64,000 nucleotides of DNA from Candidatus Pseudoscillospira faecavium (GCA_904420565.1 CAJFVV010000024.1:1-64000), one strand, 5' to 3'; shown: positions 52,973 through 62,743, numbered from the stretch's first letter. The notes: generated by a model from the sequence alone, not told the origin. Translations and numbers: made by a program.

Positions 52973-55615
52973 TTATTTCTTTCTATTGCGGATACTAGTG
53001 CGAATGGCTTTGATCAATTGAATTTCGACTACGTTCATTGCAGCACATCCGACTACGACACCATACAGCATCGGTGTTAACGTGGCAGTCTGGAACAAGG
53101 GCTCCAGCGGAGGAACCAGCAGAACTGCACTGAGCAGCAGCACGCCTACAAAGAAAGAAATATTCAGATAACGGTTATTAAACATCTCTTTTTTGAAGAG
53201 CACCGGATGATCTGCTTTATTGTTAAAACCATGCATCAACCGAGACAAACACAGTGTTGCAAATGCCATTGTGCTGCCCACAGATGCTGCTCCTGCTGCC
53301 ATAGCGGCACCAGAGTTCAGACCCACATGGAATGCAACCATGGTGTTGAGTGCAATGACGGCACCTTCGATTAAAATGCCAAACAGAAAATCTTTTGTCA
53401 GGATCGGCTCGTTTTTAGGCCGCGGCTTCTCCCTCATCACTTCGCTGCTATGCGGATCCAAGCCCAGCGAAATTGCAGGAAGACTGTCTGTCAGCAAGTT
53501 AATGAACAACAGGTGTACTGCGGCAAACGGCACAGGAAGCGCAACAATGCACGCATACAAAACGGAAATAATTGCGGCTGTATTGCCGGAAAGCAAAAAC
53601 TTAATCGATTTTTTGATGTTTGCATAGACGTTTCGGCCATTTTCCACAGCTTTCACAATGGTTGCAAAGTTATCATCTGTCAATACCATGGAAGCAGCAT
53701 CTTTGGCAACTTCAGTGCCTGTAATGCCCATAGCTACACCGATATCCGCCTGTTTCAATGCTGGAGCATCATTTACACCGTCACCAGTCATGGAAACGAT
53801 GTTTCCCAAATCCTGCCATGCACGGACAATGCGGATTTTGTGCTCCGGTGATACCCGGGCATATACGGAAATCTCAGGTACAACGGCCTTGAGCTCTTCA
53901 TCGCTCATACGGTCAATTTCGCTGCCCTCTATGGCATGTGTGCCAGGCTGGAGAATTCCAATTTCCTTTGCAATGGCAGCCGCTGTCACTTTGTGGTCAC
54001 CTGTAATCATAATGGGACGAATGCCGGCTTGGATACATTTGGCAACAGCTTCTTTAGACTCCACGCGGGGAGGATCCATCATGGCAATCAGTCCAATGAA
54101 TGTCAAATGCTGCTCTTCGTCATTAGAAAGCGTCCCGGACATCTCTTCCCTGCCGGATTTCTGTGCAAAAGCCAAAACACGCAGTCCGTTCTCAGAGAAA
54201 TACTCATTAGCTGCTTTGATCGCTTCCACATCTTCCGGCGTAATGCGCCGCTCCCCAGCACTGGTATCAATGGTATCAATGCGATCTAAAAGCACATCCA
54301 CGGCACCCTTGGTAAAGAATACCAATTTACCGCCGCAATTATTGACCGTAGACATCAGTTTGCGGTCGGAATCAAAAGGAATTTCAGCTATGCGGCAGTC
54401 ATCACAGCGAATTTTCTGCCAATCATAGCCGTGTTTTTCTGCCATTGCGATTAACGCAACTTCTGTGGGATCACCGATTTCCTTTCCTTCAGAAATGACA
54501 GCATCATTACAAAGCACGCAGGCATTCAAAAGATTTTTGGCCACCGGCTCTTCAAAATCTGCGTCCTGGATTTCCAAAGTCTTACCATCGACATAGCATT
54601 TTTGAACTGTCATCTTATTTTGGGTCAGTGTGCCGGTTTTATCGGAGCAAATGATGGATACACTGCCAAGTCCTTCCACGGCCTGCAATTTACGAATAAT
54701 TGCATTTTCCCGCACCATTTTCTGCGTGCTGAAAGCCAGAACAATTGTAACAATGGAGCTGAGCGCTTCCGGAATAGCTGCCACAGCCAGTGCCACAGCA
54801 AACAGGAATGCATCCATGATTTCGCCGCCGCGGAACACTTCCAGTCCAAAAACCAGCGCGCAAATCACAATAATTAAAATTGCCAGTTTCTTACCGAAAT
54901 CATCCAGGTTTTCCTGTAGCGGTGTTTTCTTTTCGGAAGTTGTTTTCAGCAGCTGGGCAATTTTGCCGACCTCTGTGTCCATACCGATGCTGGTTACCAA
55001 AAAACTGCCGCGGCCATAGGTGACAAAACTGCCGGAATAAACCATATTTTTCCGGTCGCCCAAGGGAACTTCACCCTCAATTACCGTATCCTCTTTTTCT
55101 ACATTCAAGCTTTCGCCGGTCAATGCACTTTCATTGATCTTCAAGCTGGCATTTTCCAAAATCCGACCGTCTGCACAAACAGAGTCACCGGCTTCCAAGT
55201 AAACGATATCACCTACAGTAACTTCCCTGGAGGAAACTACCATAGTTTTGCCATCACGTAAAACCTTTGCTGTCGGCGTTGAAATCTGTTTTAGACTTTC
55301 CAGAGAATGCTCTGCTTTGATTTGCTGCACAGTACCCAAAATTGCATTCATAACGATAACAGCCAAAATAACGGCGGCACTTTCCAGATCGCCAAGGGCA
55401 ATCGATACAATGGCTGCTACAATCAGGATAATGACTAAAAAATCTTTGAACTGCTCCAGGAAAATAAGAAATACAGGCTTTTTCTTTCCTTCAATCAGTT
55501 CATTGTAACCATACTTTTCTCTGCGAGATTCTACTTCTTGTGAAGTAAGGCCTGCCTTGGAGGATCCAACTTCCTGCAAAACAGCTTCTTTCGTTTTTTG
55601 ATATACATTTTCCAT
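52973..55615 (-). CDS. Cation-transporting P-type ATPase (Ca2+/Mn2+ type)
   Basis: An 880-residue P2-type pump. Phosphorylated Asp in DKTGTLTQNKMT, TGDHKVTAAA, and GDGVNDAPALKQADIG are intact. Membrane metal-binding residues: IPEALSS keeps the Glu of helix 4 and LLFINLLTDSLPA keeps Asn/Thr/Asp of helix 6, but helix 5 has NTAAII, with no Glu at the calcium site I position. By sequence it is annotated as a calcium pump; the yybP-ykoY riboswitch upstream argues for Mn2+ export. GTG at 55621 is an alternative start to ATG 55615. Confidence 0.9.
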   Translation of the reverse strand: MENVYQKTKEAVLQEVGSSKAGLTSQEVESRREKYGYNELIEGKKKPVFLIFLEQFKDFLVIILIVAAIVSIALGDLESAAVILAVIVMNAILGTVQQIKAEHSLESLKQISTPTAKVLRDGKTMVVSSREVTVGDIVYLEAGDSVCADGRILENASLKINESALTGESLNVEKEDTVIEGEVPLGDRKNMVYSGSFVTYGRGSFLVTSIGMDTEVGKIAQLLKTTSEKKTPLQENLDDFGKKLAILIIVICALVFGLEVFRGGEIMDAFLFAVALAVAAIPEALSSIVTIVLAFSTQKMVRENAIIRKLQAVEGLGSVSIICSDKTGTLTQNKMTVQKCYVDGKTLEIQDADFEEPVAKNLLNACVLCNDAVISEGKEIGDPTEVALIAMAEKHGYDWQKIRCDDCRIAEIPFDSDRKLMSTVNNCGGKLVFFTKGAVDVLLDRIDTIDTSAGERRITPEDVEAIKAANEYFSENGLRVLAFAQKSGREEMSGTLSNDEEQHLTFIGLIAMMDPPRVESKEAVAKCIQAGIRPIMITGDHKVTAAAIAKEIGILQPGTHAIEGSEIDRMSDEELKAVVPEISVYARVSPEHKIRIVRAWQDLGNIVSMTGDGVNDAPALKQADIGVAMGITGTEVAKDAASMVLTDDNFATIVKAVENGRNVYANIKKSIKFLLSGNTAAIISVLYACIVALPVPFAAVHLLFINLLTDSLPAISLGLDPHSSEVMREKPRPKNEPILTKDFLFGILIEGAVIALNTMVAFHVGLNSGAAMAAGAASVGSTMAFATLCLSRLMHGFNNKADHPVLFKKEMFNNRYLNISFFVGVLLLSAVLLVPPLEPLFQTATLTPMLYGVVVGCAAMNVVEIQLIKAIRTSIRNRKK

Positions 55616-55671
55616 ACGCACATCAACTCCCTGCTATAGTTTTTACGTTCTTGGGCGCAACTATCAGGATT

Positions 55672-55810
55672 TGCGCAAAAATAAAGCGATCCCTTCGTTG
55701 CAACTTGCAACAAAAGTCTCGCTTCTTACTTGTGCTCCGGACACATCAGTCGACGTAATCGGGATGACGAAACACAAACACCTCTTAAAAGATGTGAACT
55801 ACTCCCTTTT
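55672..55810 (-). promoter_or_regulatory. yybP-ykoY manganese riboswitch (with terminator stem)
   Basis: The minus-strand leader from 55810 contains AAAAGGGAGTAG, then TCGTCATCCCGATTACG, CCGGAGCACAAG and AAGCGAGACTTTTGTTGC in the order of the yybP-ykoY family, which senses Mn2+. The last part pairs with GCAACGAAGGGATCGCTT and is followed by T-rich sequence, giving a likely terminator that Mn2+ binding would prevent. It lies about 60 bases before the ATPase gene. Confidence 0.82.
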
Positions 55811-55821
55811 GATTGGTACAT

Positions 55822-55850
55822 AATATACCAAGCTTTCCCAAAAAAGTCAA
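55822..55850 (-). promoter_or_regulatory. Sigma-A promoter of the riboswitch-ATPase unit
   Basis: On the minus strand TTGACT (55850-55845) and TATATT (55827-55822), 17-base spacer, placing the transcript start near 55815, just before the riboswitch. The rest of 55851-55965 shows no gene. Confidence 0.7.
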
Positions 55851-55965
55851 TGCTTATTTTGTAATAACATTGCATCAAGGTATCAAATTATTTTGGGGAA
55901 GACATATACAAAAAGCGCGATTTTGTCTGCCATTGCAACAAAACAAAACCGCGCATGCACCCCTC

Positions 55966-57936
55966 TCAAAGCATATCCAAAAACGCTTCTTCTGTGAGTA
56001 TCGGGATTTCCAATTCCTGTGCTTTTGTCAATTTAGATCCGGCGTTTTCCCCGGCAACTACATAGGTTGTTTTTTTTGAAACCGAAGAAGCCGCTTTTCC
56101 GCCGCGTTCCTCCACCATTTTTCCTGCTTCCTGCCGGCTGAATTTCGTTAAGCTGCCTGTGAACACAAAGGTCATGCCTGCAAAATGATCACTGACCTGC
56201 TGCTCTAAATACTCCATATTGACGTTGGCTGATTTTAAACGGCTGATCACATGCTGTGATTGGGGATTCTCCAGCCATTCCAAAATAAATTGAGCTGTAA
56301 TGGGGCCAATATCCGGAATCTCTGTCAGCTCTTCCAAACTGGCCAGCGCGAGGGCATCAAAGCTTTTAAAATGTGCAGCCAAAACTTTGCCAGCCTTAGC
56401 GCCTACCTGACGGATACCCAATGCATACAGCAGCCGGGATAAGTCATTTCCCTTGGACTTTTCAATGGCCTTCATAACATTTTGGGCTGATTTTTTTCCC
56501 ATGCGCTCTAATTTGGCAACCGCTTGTTCTTCCAAATAATATAAGTCTGCCGGAGAACGCACCATATCCGCTTCGATCATCTGCTGCAAAACAGCCGGGC
56601 CGACACCTTCGATATCCATAGCATCCCGACTGACAAAATGCATAAGATTACGCAGCAGCTGCGCCGGACATTCTGCACCTGTACAGCGAAAAGCAGCGCC
56701 GTCCGGATCGCGGCGTACCGGCGCCCCACACACCGGACACACCTCCGGCAAATGATAAGGCGCTGTTCCCGCAGGCCGTCTTGCAAAATCCACAGAAACA
56801 ATCTCCGGAATAATTTCCCCGGCTTTCTGTACCAATACAGTATCGCCGATGCGCACATCCTTTTCCGCAATATAATCCTGGTTGTGCAGTGTTGCATTGG
56901 TCACCGTCGTGCCGGCAAGGTGAACAGGTTCTACAATCGCTTTCGGCGTCAATACGCCGGTGCGCCCGACCTGCACCACAATGTTCACCACTTTGGATGC
57001 CTTCTGTTCCGGCGGATATTTATAGGCAACAGCCCAGCGGGGATTTTTAGCAGTACTGCCCAATATATCACGGTCTGTCAAGCTATTTACCTTTACAACC
57101 GCCCCGTCCATTTCAAAGGGAAATAACTCCCGTTTTTCATTCAAAACAGCGATTTCCTGATTGCACTCGTCAATACCAGAAACAAGTTTATATGGAATTA
57201 CTTTGAAATTTTGACTCTTTAAATATTCCAAAGTTTCTGTATGCGTTTCAAAAGTACGCCCTTGAGAAAGCTGCAGATTAAAAATTTGAATATCCAATCG
57301 CCGTTGGGCAGCAATTTTGGAATCCAATTGCCGCAGAGATCCGGCTGCAGCATTGCGTGGATTGGCAAACAGAGATTCTCCATTGAGCTCCCGCATAGCG
57401 TTGAGTTCCTCAAACACTTTGCGGGACATATAAACCTCTCCACGGACAATCAAATGCGGCAGTTTTTCCGGAAGCACCATGGGAATGGACTTGATGGTAC
57501 GCAAATTTTCCGTAACATCCTCTCCCACTCTGCCATCTCCGCGGGTTGCTCCGCGGACAAATACACCGTCCCGATATTCCAGCGCTACTGATAAACCATC
57601 TACCTTCGGCTCAACACTGTAAGCAACTGCCGGAAGCGCTTCCAGCATACGGTTTCCAAATTCCTCCACTTCCTCAGGAGAAAAGACATCCTGCAGGCTT
57701 TCCAACGGGACCTCATGTTCTACCGGAGTGAATTCTTTTAATATTTTTCCGCCAACTCGCTGCGTGGGAGAGTCCGGCGTAATTTCTTCAGGGTGTGCCT
57801 TTTCCAGATCTTCCAATTTTCGCAGCAAATGATCGTATTCATAATCTGAGATTATGGGAGCATCCAACACATAGTAGCGATAGCCGTGCTCATTCAGCGT
57901 GTCACGCAGTGCTTTCATTTCTTCGCGATAATCCAT
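55966..57936 (-). CDS. ligA: NAD+-dependent DNA ligase
   Basis: Seals nicks in replication and repair using NAD+. Domain Ia at 1-70, the adenylation domain with KxDG motif (EPKVDGLSV, Lys about 110) and RGDGRVGEDVT, an OB domain, the zinc finger CPVCGAPVRRDP ... CTGAECPAQL, HhH repeats, and a C-terminal BRCT domain (FVFTGSLTKFSRQEAG). 656 residues. ATG 57936 has no strong ribosome-binding site. Last gene of a murD-PLP enzyme-yunB-ligA run. Confidence 0.96.
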   Translation of the reverse strand: MDYREEMKALRDTLNEHGYRYYVLDAPIISDYEYDHLLRKLEDLEKAHPEEITPDSPTQRVGGKILKEFTPVEHEVPLESLQDVFSPEEVEEFGNRMLEALPAVAYSVEPKVDGLSVALEYRDGVFVRGATRGDGRVGEDVTENLRTIKSIPMVLPEKLPHLIVRGEVYMSRKVFEELNAMRELNGESLFANPRNAAAGSLRQLDSKIAAQRRLDIQIFNLQLSQGRTFETHTETLEYLKSQNFKVIPYKLVSGIDECNQEIAVLNEKRELFPFEMDGAVVKVNSLTDRDILGSTAKNPRWAVAYKYPPEQKASKVVNIVVQVGRTGVLTPKAIVEPVHLAGTTVTNATLHNQDYIAEKDVRIGDTVLVQKAGEIIPEIVSVDFARRPAGTAPYHLPEVCPVCGAPVRRDPDGAAFRCTGAECPAQLLRNLMHFVSRDAMDIEGVGPAVLQQMIEADMVRSPADLYYLEEQAVAKLERMGKKSAQNVMKAIEKSKGNDLSRLLYALGIRQVGAKAGKVLAAHFKSFDALALASLEELTEIPDIGPITAQFILEWLENPQSQHVISRLKSANVNMEYLEQQVSDHFAGMTFVFTGSLTKFSRQEAGKMVEERGGKAASSVSKKTTYVVAGENAGSKLTKAQELEIPILTEEAFLDML

Positions 57937-57949
57937 TTTCCGCCAACTT

Positions 57950-58642
57950 TCATTGATTGGTTACATATTCCTGTACATCATTTGTCGAATCCGAATGAAA
58001 ATAAGTGTATGTATCCGGAACCGATCCCACAATCACTGTCTCTGCAACGGCCAGAGAATGATTTACTGTCGTTGATGTTGTATACCCGGGCATTAAAATG
58101 CGCACAGTTACTTCTACATTCAAAACGATTTGGTGCTTTGTCTGGTTGATTCCTGCGTCAGTAAAACGGTTTTCAAATTCTGCAGACGGAGTTCCGACAG
58201 ACAGAATCCTGACATGCAAATCCGGACCACGCCCCGCCAACAGGGCAATTCCTGTCAAACTGCCGATGGGAATGGAAAGCTCACTGCTTGACACCATTCC
58301 CACCTTTTTCATCACATTTTCCGAAACTTCAATCTGCAGTTGATTAAATTGAATCATATTACTGGTCAGTGCCGTAATTTTTCCATCTGCATCTTTTTCC
58401 AGGGAAATCAAATCGCTGTAATTATAATTTCCTGTGCCAATGGTTTCAGTTACTGCCTCTGCCACCGCTTTGTGAATGACATTGGAGACCCGGGCAGTAG
58501 CCATGCTGCCCATGATTGGACGCAACTGTGCTGCAGCTGCCGCAATCATCAAAATGAGTACAGAGATAAAAATCAGGCACAGTAGTTTTAAACAGCGTCC
58601 TCTCCGGCGCCCTCTGCGGTATGAACAAAAATGCAAAGCCAT
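57950..58642 (-). CDS. yunB: Sporulation protein YunB
   Basis: A 230-residue membrane-anchored sporulation protein. A basic N terminus (RRGRRRGRC) precedes a helix at about 18-38; the rest lies outside the membrane, with NKAVAEA-type VIHKAVAEAVTETIG, IPIGSLTGIALLAGRGP and a VNHSLAVAETVIVGSVPDTY end typical of YunB. Made under sigma-E in Bacillus; molecular role unknown. GGTGGA precedes ATG 58642. Confidence 0.85.
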   Translation of the reverse strand: MALHFCSYRRGRRRGRCLKLLCLIFISVLILMIAAAAAQLRPIMGSMATARVSNVIHKAVAEAVTETIGTGNYNYSDLISLEKDADGKITALTSNMIQFNQLQIEVSENVMKKVGMVSSSELSIPIGSLTGIALLAGRGPDLHVRILSVGTPSAEFENRFTDAGINQTKHQIVLNVEVTVRILMPGYTTSTTVNHSLAVAETVIVGSVPDTYTYFHSDSTNDVQEYVTNQ

Positions 58643-58668
58643 AAATCCACCCCACAGGGCAGTTTATG

Positions 58669-59937
58669 TCAATCCTGCTTGTTTTGATACCTCAAAATTT
58701 CGGAAACTGCCAGTAAAATACCAGTTTTTCCAGATTCATAGGTAAGACCACCCTGCATATAAGCCACATAAGGTTCCCGCATGGGACCATCGCAGGACAG
58801 CTCGATAGATGCACCTTGAATAAAGGCACCTGCCGCCATAATGACAGGACAATCATACCCCGGCATATCCCATGGTTCCGGTGTCACATAAGAGTCCACA
58901 GGGGAGCCGGATTGAATCCCGCGCACAAAAGCCTTCATTGGCTCCGGTGCACCAAATGAGATCATTTGAATAATATCATGGCGCACCACATCAGAAGCTG
59001 GTTGCGTTTGATATCCCAAAAGCTCCATCATGCGGGCGCAAAAAATAGCTGTTTTCAGCGCTTGGGCAACCGTATGAGGAGCCAGAAACAATCCCTGATA
59101 CATAAATCGGTTATTCCCCAATGTGCTGCCGCATTCTTTTCCAATACCAGGTACTGTCAGCCTCGCAGCGGCAGCCTCCACCAAATCATGCCGCCCCGCA
59201 ATATAGCCGCCTGTTGGTGCCAGGCCACCGCCTGGATTTTTAATCAGCGAACCGACCACCAGATCTGCTCCCACATCAGTGGGTTCCAGTTCCTCCACAA
59301 ATTCGCCATAGCAGTTATCTACCATAATCGCACAGTCAGGATTGGCCTCGTGAATTCGCCGGCAAAGACTCCCAATCTGTGCAACAGAGAGGGATTCCCG
59401 GGTGGAATAGCCGCGGGAGCGCTGAATCATGGCAATTTTCACTTTGGGATCACGTACCGCCTGTGCAACGGCATCCTCATCCGGCAGCCCGCTTTTTAAC
59501 ATATCCACCTGGCGGTATTCTATGCCATATTGCTTCATATTTCCAGGCTCATTGCCAACAATGCCAATTACACTTTGAATTGTGTCATAAGGCTCGCCTG
59601 TCACATAACACAGCACATCACCCGGCCGGAGATTGCCAAACAGTGCACAGGTAATGGCATGGGTTCCGTTGACAAATTGAATGCGCACAACAGCGTCTTC
59701 GGTATGAAAAATATCGGCATAGATCTGCTCAAGAGTATCTCTTCCCCTGTCGTCATAGCCATAACCTGTTGTACCGGCAAACATATGCTCTGCAACGCGA
59801 TGCGCTTGAAATGCTGCAAGCACTTTCTGGGTATTATGTTCAGCAATGCGGTCAATTTGTGCAAACATCGGCGCAATATCTGCTTGAGCCCGATCCCGCA
59901 ATGCCAAAATCTTTTCATCAAAATGTATCGCTTCCAT
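58669..59937 (-). CDS. Methionine gamma-lyase family PLP protein (YnbB type)
   Basis: A 422-residue PLP-dependent protein of the YnbB / aluminium-resistance family. GTTGYGYDDRGRDTLEQIYA, QFVNGTHAITCALFG and the PLP-lysine region VGSLIKNPGGGLAPTGGYIA are diagnostic. The substrate is not established; annotations include methionine gamma-lyase or Cys/Met metabolism. In Bacillus ynbB lies near glnRA; here it is between murD and yunB. ATG 59937, 11 bases after murD. Confidence 0.87.
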   Translation of the reverse strand: MEAIHFDEKILALRDRAQADIAPMFAQIDRIAEHNTQKVLAAFQAHRVAEHMFAGTTGYGYDDRGRDTLEQIYADIFHTEDAVVRIQFVNGTHAITCALFGNLRPGDVLCYVTGEPYDTIQSVIGIVGNEPGNMKQYGIEYRQVDMLKSGLPDEDAVAQAVRDPKVKIAMIQRSRGYSTRESLSVAQIGSLCRRIHEANPDCAIMVDNCYGEFVEELEPTDVGADLVVGSLIKNPGGGLAPTGGYIAGRHDLVEAAAARLTVPGIGKECGSTLGNNRFMYQGLFLAPHTVAQALKTAIFCARMMELLGYQTQPASDVVRHDIIQMISFGAPEPMKAFVRGIQSGSPVDSYVTPEPWDMPGYDCPVIMAAGAFIQGASIELSCDGPMREPYVAYMQGGLTYESGKTGILLAVSEILRYQNKQD

Positions 59938-59948
59938 CTGTTTGCTCC

Positions 59949-61352
59949 TTATTCCAATCGACTTACAATCATTTTAAATTTTTTACCGCGTTCCATAAAA
60001 TTAGCAAATTTATCAAAGGAAGTACTGGCGGGAGAAAGCAGCACAATATCGCCCTCCTCTGCGTGAGCCGCCGCTGTGCGGACTGCATTTTCAAAATCAT
60101 CGATAAATAGAATCGGGAGCTTGTGACTGTCATACTCCGGTACATTCAGCACTGCAGCACAAATTTTCGCCACGGTGGAACCGAGAACGTCGCCGCCGGT
60201 CAGCACTAAAAATTTTACATGATTTACAATTTCAGGGCCAAGTGCTTCATAAGAGATATCTTTGTCTTTTCCACCAGCAATCAAAATCACTTTTTTCTGA
60301 AAGGAACGCAGGCCCGCAATGGTACGTGTTGGACTGGATGCAATAGAATCATTATAATACTGGACACCGCGGAATTTTCGGACTAATTCGATGCGATGTT
60401 CCACCCCGGAAAAACTGGCTGCAACTTCCTGAAGAATTTCCGGTGAAACCAAATCCCCCACAGCAGCAATTGCTGCCATATAATTTTCTACATTGTGCAT
60501 TCCGGGAATGGAAATCGTGCTCTGTAAAAGTACGGATTCCTTTTTTTCGCCCTTTTTGACCATGATGCTACCGTTTTCCAATGTAATATCCGCATGCTCC
60601 GGCGATTGCAAACTGAAAAAGACCACTTGGCCCGGTGCACGTTTTGCAAAATCACGCGTCAACATATTATCATAATTCAAAATAACTTTTTGATCGGCTG
60701 TCTGGTGTAAGAAGATTTGTGCTTTGGCTTCTACATACTCTTCCATATTTTTATGCACATTGAGATGATTTGGCGCAAGATTGGTTACAACGGCAATCTC
60801 CGGGCTTTTCCGCATTGTCAGCAGTTGAAAAGAAGACAACTCCAGCACGGCATAATCGCTTTCTTTCATTTTGCCTGCTTCTGCCAGCAGCGGATGACCG
60901 ATATTACCGCCCACATAGACAGTCTTTCCTGCAGCTTTTAAGAGTTCCGCAATAATGGTGGTTGTGGTTGTCTTTCCATCGCTCCCGGTTACTGCAATGG
61001 TATGACAGGGGCAGACATCAAAAAATACTTCCATTTCAGAAGTAATTTCGCTGCCGCGTGATTTTGCTTCCAAAAACTCTGGAATGTCCGGTCGGATGCC
61101 GGGGGAGCGAAAGATTACATCCTGATCCAAATTTTTCAGATAATCTTCGCCAAGTTTTAGCTGGCAGCCCCATTTTTCCAAACGGTCTGCCAGCGTCCCA
61201 AAAGCAGATCGTTCCTTTTGGTCGCAGGCTGTGACAGAAATTCCATAGCCCAGCAGCAATTCAATCAGAGGCGTATTACTGACTCCGATGCCAATGACCG
61301 CAACGCGTTTTCCTTTCAATGAATCCAGATAGGTATTGAGATTTAGATGCAT
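59949..61352 (-). CDS. murD: UDP-N-acetylmuramoylalanine-D-glutamate ligase
   Basis: Adds D-Glu to UDP-MurNAc-L-Ala in peptidoglycan synthesis. GIGVSNTPLIELL at the N terminus, the ATP-binding GSDGKTTTTTIIAELL at about 116-131, TNLAPNHLNVHKNMEEYV and the C-terminal GGKDKDISYEALG are present. AAAGGAG, 10 bases upstream, selects ATG 61352 over a longer frame to 61376. 467 residues. It is separated from the usual division/cell-wall cluster and starts the murD-PLP-yunB-ligA run. Confidence 0.93.
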   Translation of the reverse strand: MHLNLNTYLDSLKGKRVAVIGIGVSNTPLIELLLGYGISVTACDQKERSAFGTLADRLEKWGCQLKLGEDYLKNLDQDVIFRSPGIRPDIPEFLEAKSRGSEITSEMEVFFDVCPCHTIAVTGSDGKTTTTTIIAELLKAAGKTVYVGGNIGHPLLAEAGKMKESDYAVLELSSFQLLTMRKSPEIAVVTNLAPNHLNVHKNMEEYVEAKAQIFLHQTADQKVILNYDNMLTRDFAKRAPGQVVFFSLQSPEHADITLENGSIMVKKGEKKESVLLQSTISIPGMHNVENYMAAIAAVGDLVSPEILQEVAASFSGVEHRIELVRKFRGVQYYNDSIASSPTRTIAGLRSFQKKVILIAGGKDKDISYEALGPEIVNHVKFLVLTGGDVLGSTVAKICAAVLNVPEYDSHKLPILFIDDFENAVRTAAAHAEEGDIVLLSPASTSFDKFANFMERGKKFKMIVSRLE

Positions 61353-61424
61353 GCTCTGCAATCTCCTTTTTTTCATATATCAAGCTGCATTATACCTTAA
61401 TTGCCATTGTTTTTCAATCAAATA

Positions 61425-61453
61425 TTGACTTTCTGTATATTATCCGATAAAAT
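61425..61453 (+). promoter_or_regulatory. Sigma-A promoter of rnpB
   Basis: TTGACT at 61425-61430, 17-base spacer, TAAAAT at 61448-61453, putting the start near 61461, exactly where the RNase P RNA begins. Confidence 0.7.
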
Positions 61454-61460
61454 ATTTTTT

Positions 61461-61823
61461 CGAGCAAGCCAGGCGGTCGCGCAAACGAGGCTGAAAAGCC
61501 GTTTGTGAGGAAAGTCCGGGCTCCACAGGGCAAGAATAACGGGTAACGCCCGCCGAGGGTGACCTCAGGAAAAGTGCAACAGAGATATACCGCCCCGTAT
61601 GCCGGTTGCACCGGTACACGGAGTAAGGGTGGAAAGGTGAGGTAAGAGCTCACCCCTCTCCCTGGTAACAGGGAGAGGCTGTAAACTCTATTCGGAGCAA
61701 CACCGTGGAAAGGACGCATATGGCCGGCCCGGCCGTCCTTAGGAGGTGGCTTGAGCATATTGGCAACAATGTGCCTAGATAGATGACTGCCAAATACAGA
61801 ACCCGGCTTATAGACTTGCTCCA
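61461..61823 (+). ncRNA. rnpB: RNase P RNA (bacterial class A type)
   Basis: The catalytic RNA that trims the 5' end of tRNA precursors. The P1 stem is formed by GAGCAAG (61462-61468) and CTTGCTC (61815-61821). Conserved core elements GAGGAAAGTCCGGGCTCCA near 61508, ACGGGTAACGCCC, AACAGAGATATACCGCC and CCCGGCTTATAGACTTGC near the 3' end are all present in the right order. A minus-strand frame across this region (61414-61824) is a known type of false protein. A terminator follows. Confidence 0.96.
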
Positions 61824-61830
61824 TGAATAT

Positions 61831-61866
61831 GCCCCTTTCCGTGCAGGATGCGGAAAGGGGCTTTTT
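61831..61866 (+). terminator. Rho-independent terminator after rnpB
   Basis: 11-bp perfect repeat GCCCCTTTCCG (61831-61841) and CGGAAAGGGGC (61851-61861), then TTTTT. Confidence 0.88.
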
Positions 61867-61884
61867 GTATCTGGTATCAATAAG

Positions 61885-61919
61885 AGAGCGTGCTTTGATG
61901 AAATTTCAAAGCACGCTCT
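61885..61919 (-). terminator. Hairpin after yebC, likely terminator
   Basis: 14-bp perfect repeat AGAGCGTGCTTTGA (61885-61898) and TCAAAGCACGCTCT (61906-61919), 7-base loop. It lies 60 bases past yebC on the minus strand; the T run is weak. Confidence 0.55.
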
Positions 61920-61981
61920 TCCCTTGTCGATACGATAAAAATAAGTGGGTGATTTATAGCGTTTTAACTGGGGAGATTACA

Positions 61982-62716
61982 TCAATCCTGCTGCCAATTG
62001 TGATAAACATTCTGAACATCATCATTGTCTTCCAGTGCATCAATTAACTTTTCCATATTGGTGACATCTTCTTCTTTTTCAAGTGTGATGTAATTTTGCG
62101 GCACCATGGAAATGTTCGCTTCCAGGAATGCATAGCCTTTTCCTTCCAGTGCGGCGCATACTGCAGTGAAATCGTCCGGGTCTGTATAAACCTGGAACAC
62201 AGGCCCTTCGTTGGAAAAATCAGAAGCGCCTGCTTCCAATGCATCTTCCATAACCTGATCCTCTTCCAGCTCGCCCTCCTCGTTGTCAATAATCAGCACA
62301 CCTTTGCGATCAAAAGACCAGGAAACGCAGCCGGTAGCACCCAGATTACCGCCGAATTTGTCAAATGCATGGCGCACCGCCGGCGCTGTGCGGTTGCGGT
62401 TATCGGTCAATGCTTCCACAATGACAGCAACGCCTGCAGGGCCGTATCCTTCATAAACAACGCTCTCGAAATTGTCTGTGTTGCCGGCACCCAGCGCTTT
62501 GTCAATGGTCCGCTTAATGTTATCATTGGGCATATTCACAGCCTTTGCTTTCGCGATAACCGTTGCCAAACGGGAATTGTTGTTGGGATCACCGCTCCCA
62601 CCTTCTTTAACTGCTACGATAATTTCGCGGGCAATTTTGGTAAAAGCTGCGCTGCGCTTTGCATCAGCAGCACCTTTTGTTTTTTGAATGTTATGCCATT
62701 TGGAATGTCCAGACAT
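61982..62716 (-). CDS. yebC: YebC/PmpR family protein
   Basis: A 244-residue YebC protein. The start MSGHSKWHNIQKTKGAADAK and AIVKEG-type REIIVAVKEGGSGDPNNNSR are the family hallmarks, followed by EGYGPAGVAVIVEALTDNRN. YebC proteins were described as regulators (PmpR) and, more recently, as ribosome-associated factors easing polyproline translation. ATG at 62719 or 62716, both behind AGGAG. Third gene of a trmK-nif3-yebC run. Confidence 0.93.
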   Translation of the reverse strand: MSGHSKWHNIQKTKGAADAKRSAAFTKIAREIIVAVKEGGSGDPNNNSRLATVIAKAKAVNMPNDNIKRTIDKALGAGNTDNFESVVYEGYGPAGVAVIVEALTDNRNRTAPAVRHAFDKFGGNLGATGCVSWSFDRKGVLIIDNEEGELEEDQVMEDALEAGASDFSNEGPVFQVYTDPDDFTAVCAALEGKGYAFLEANISMVPQNYITLEKEEDVTNMEKLIDALEDNDDVQNVYHNWQQD

Positions 62717-62743
62717 CATTCACATCTCCTTTTATCACTAAAA

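Noticed and set aside
61414..61824. Minus-strand 136-residue open frame antisense to the RNase P RNA
   Set aside because: It lies wholly opposite rnpB, whose conserved core and P1 stem are clear. Such frames are recurrent false proteins.
61885..61919. Hairpin as a second terminator for rnpB
   Set aside because: rnpB already has a strong terminator at 61831-61866; the second hairpin lies closer to the 3' end of yebC on the other strand.
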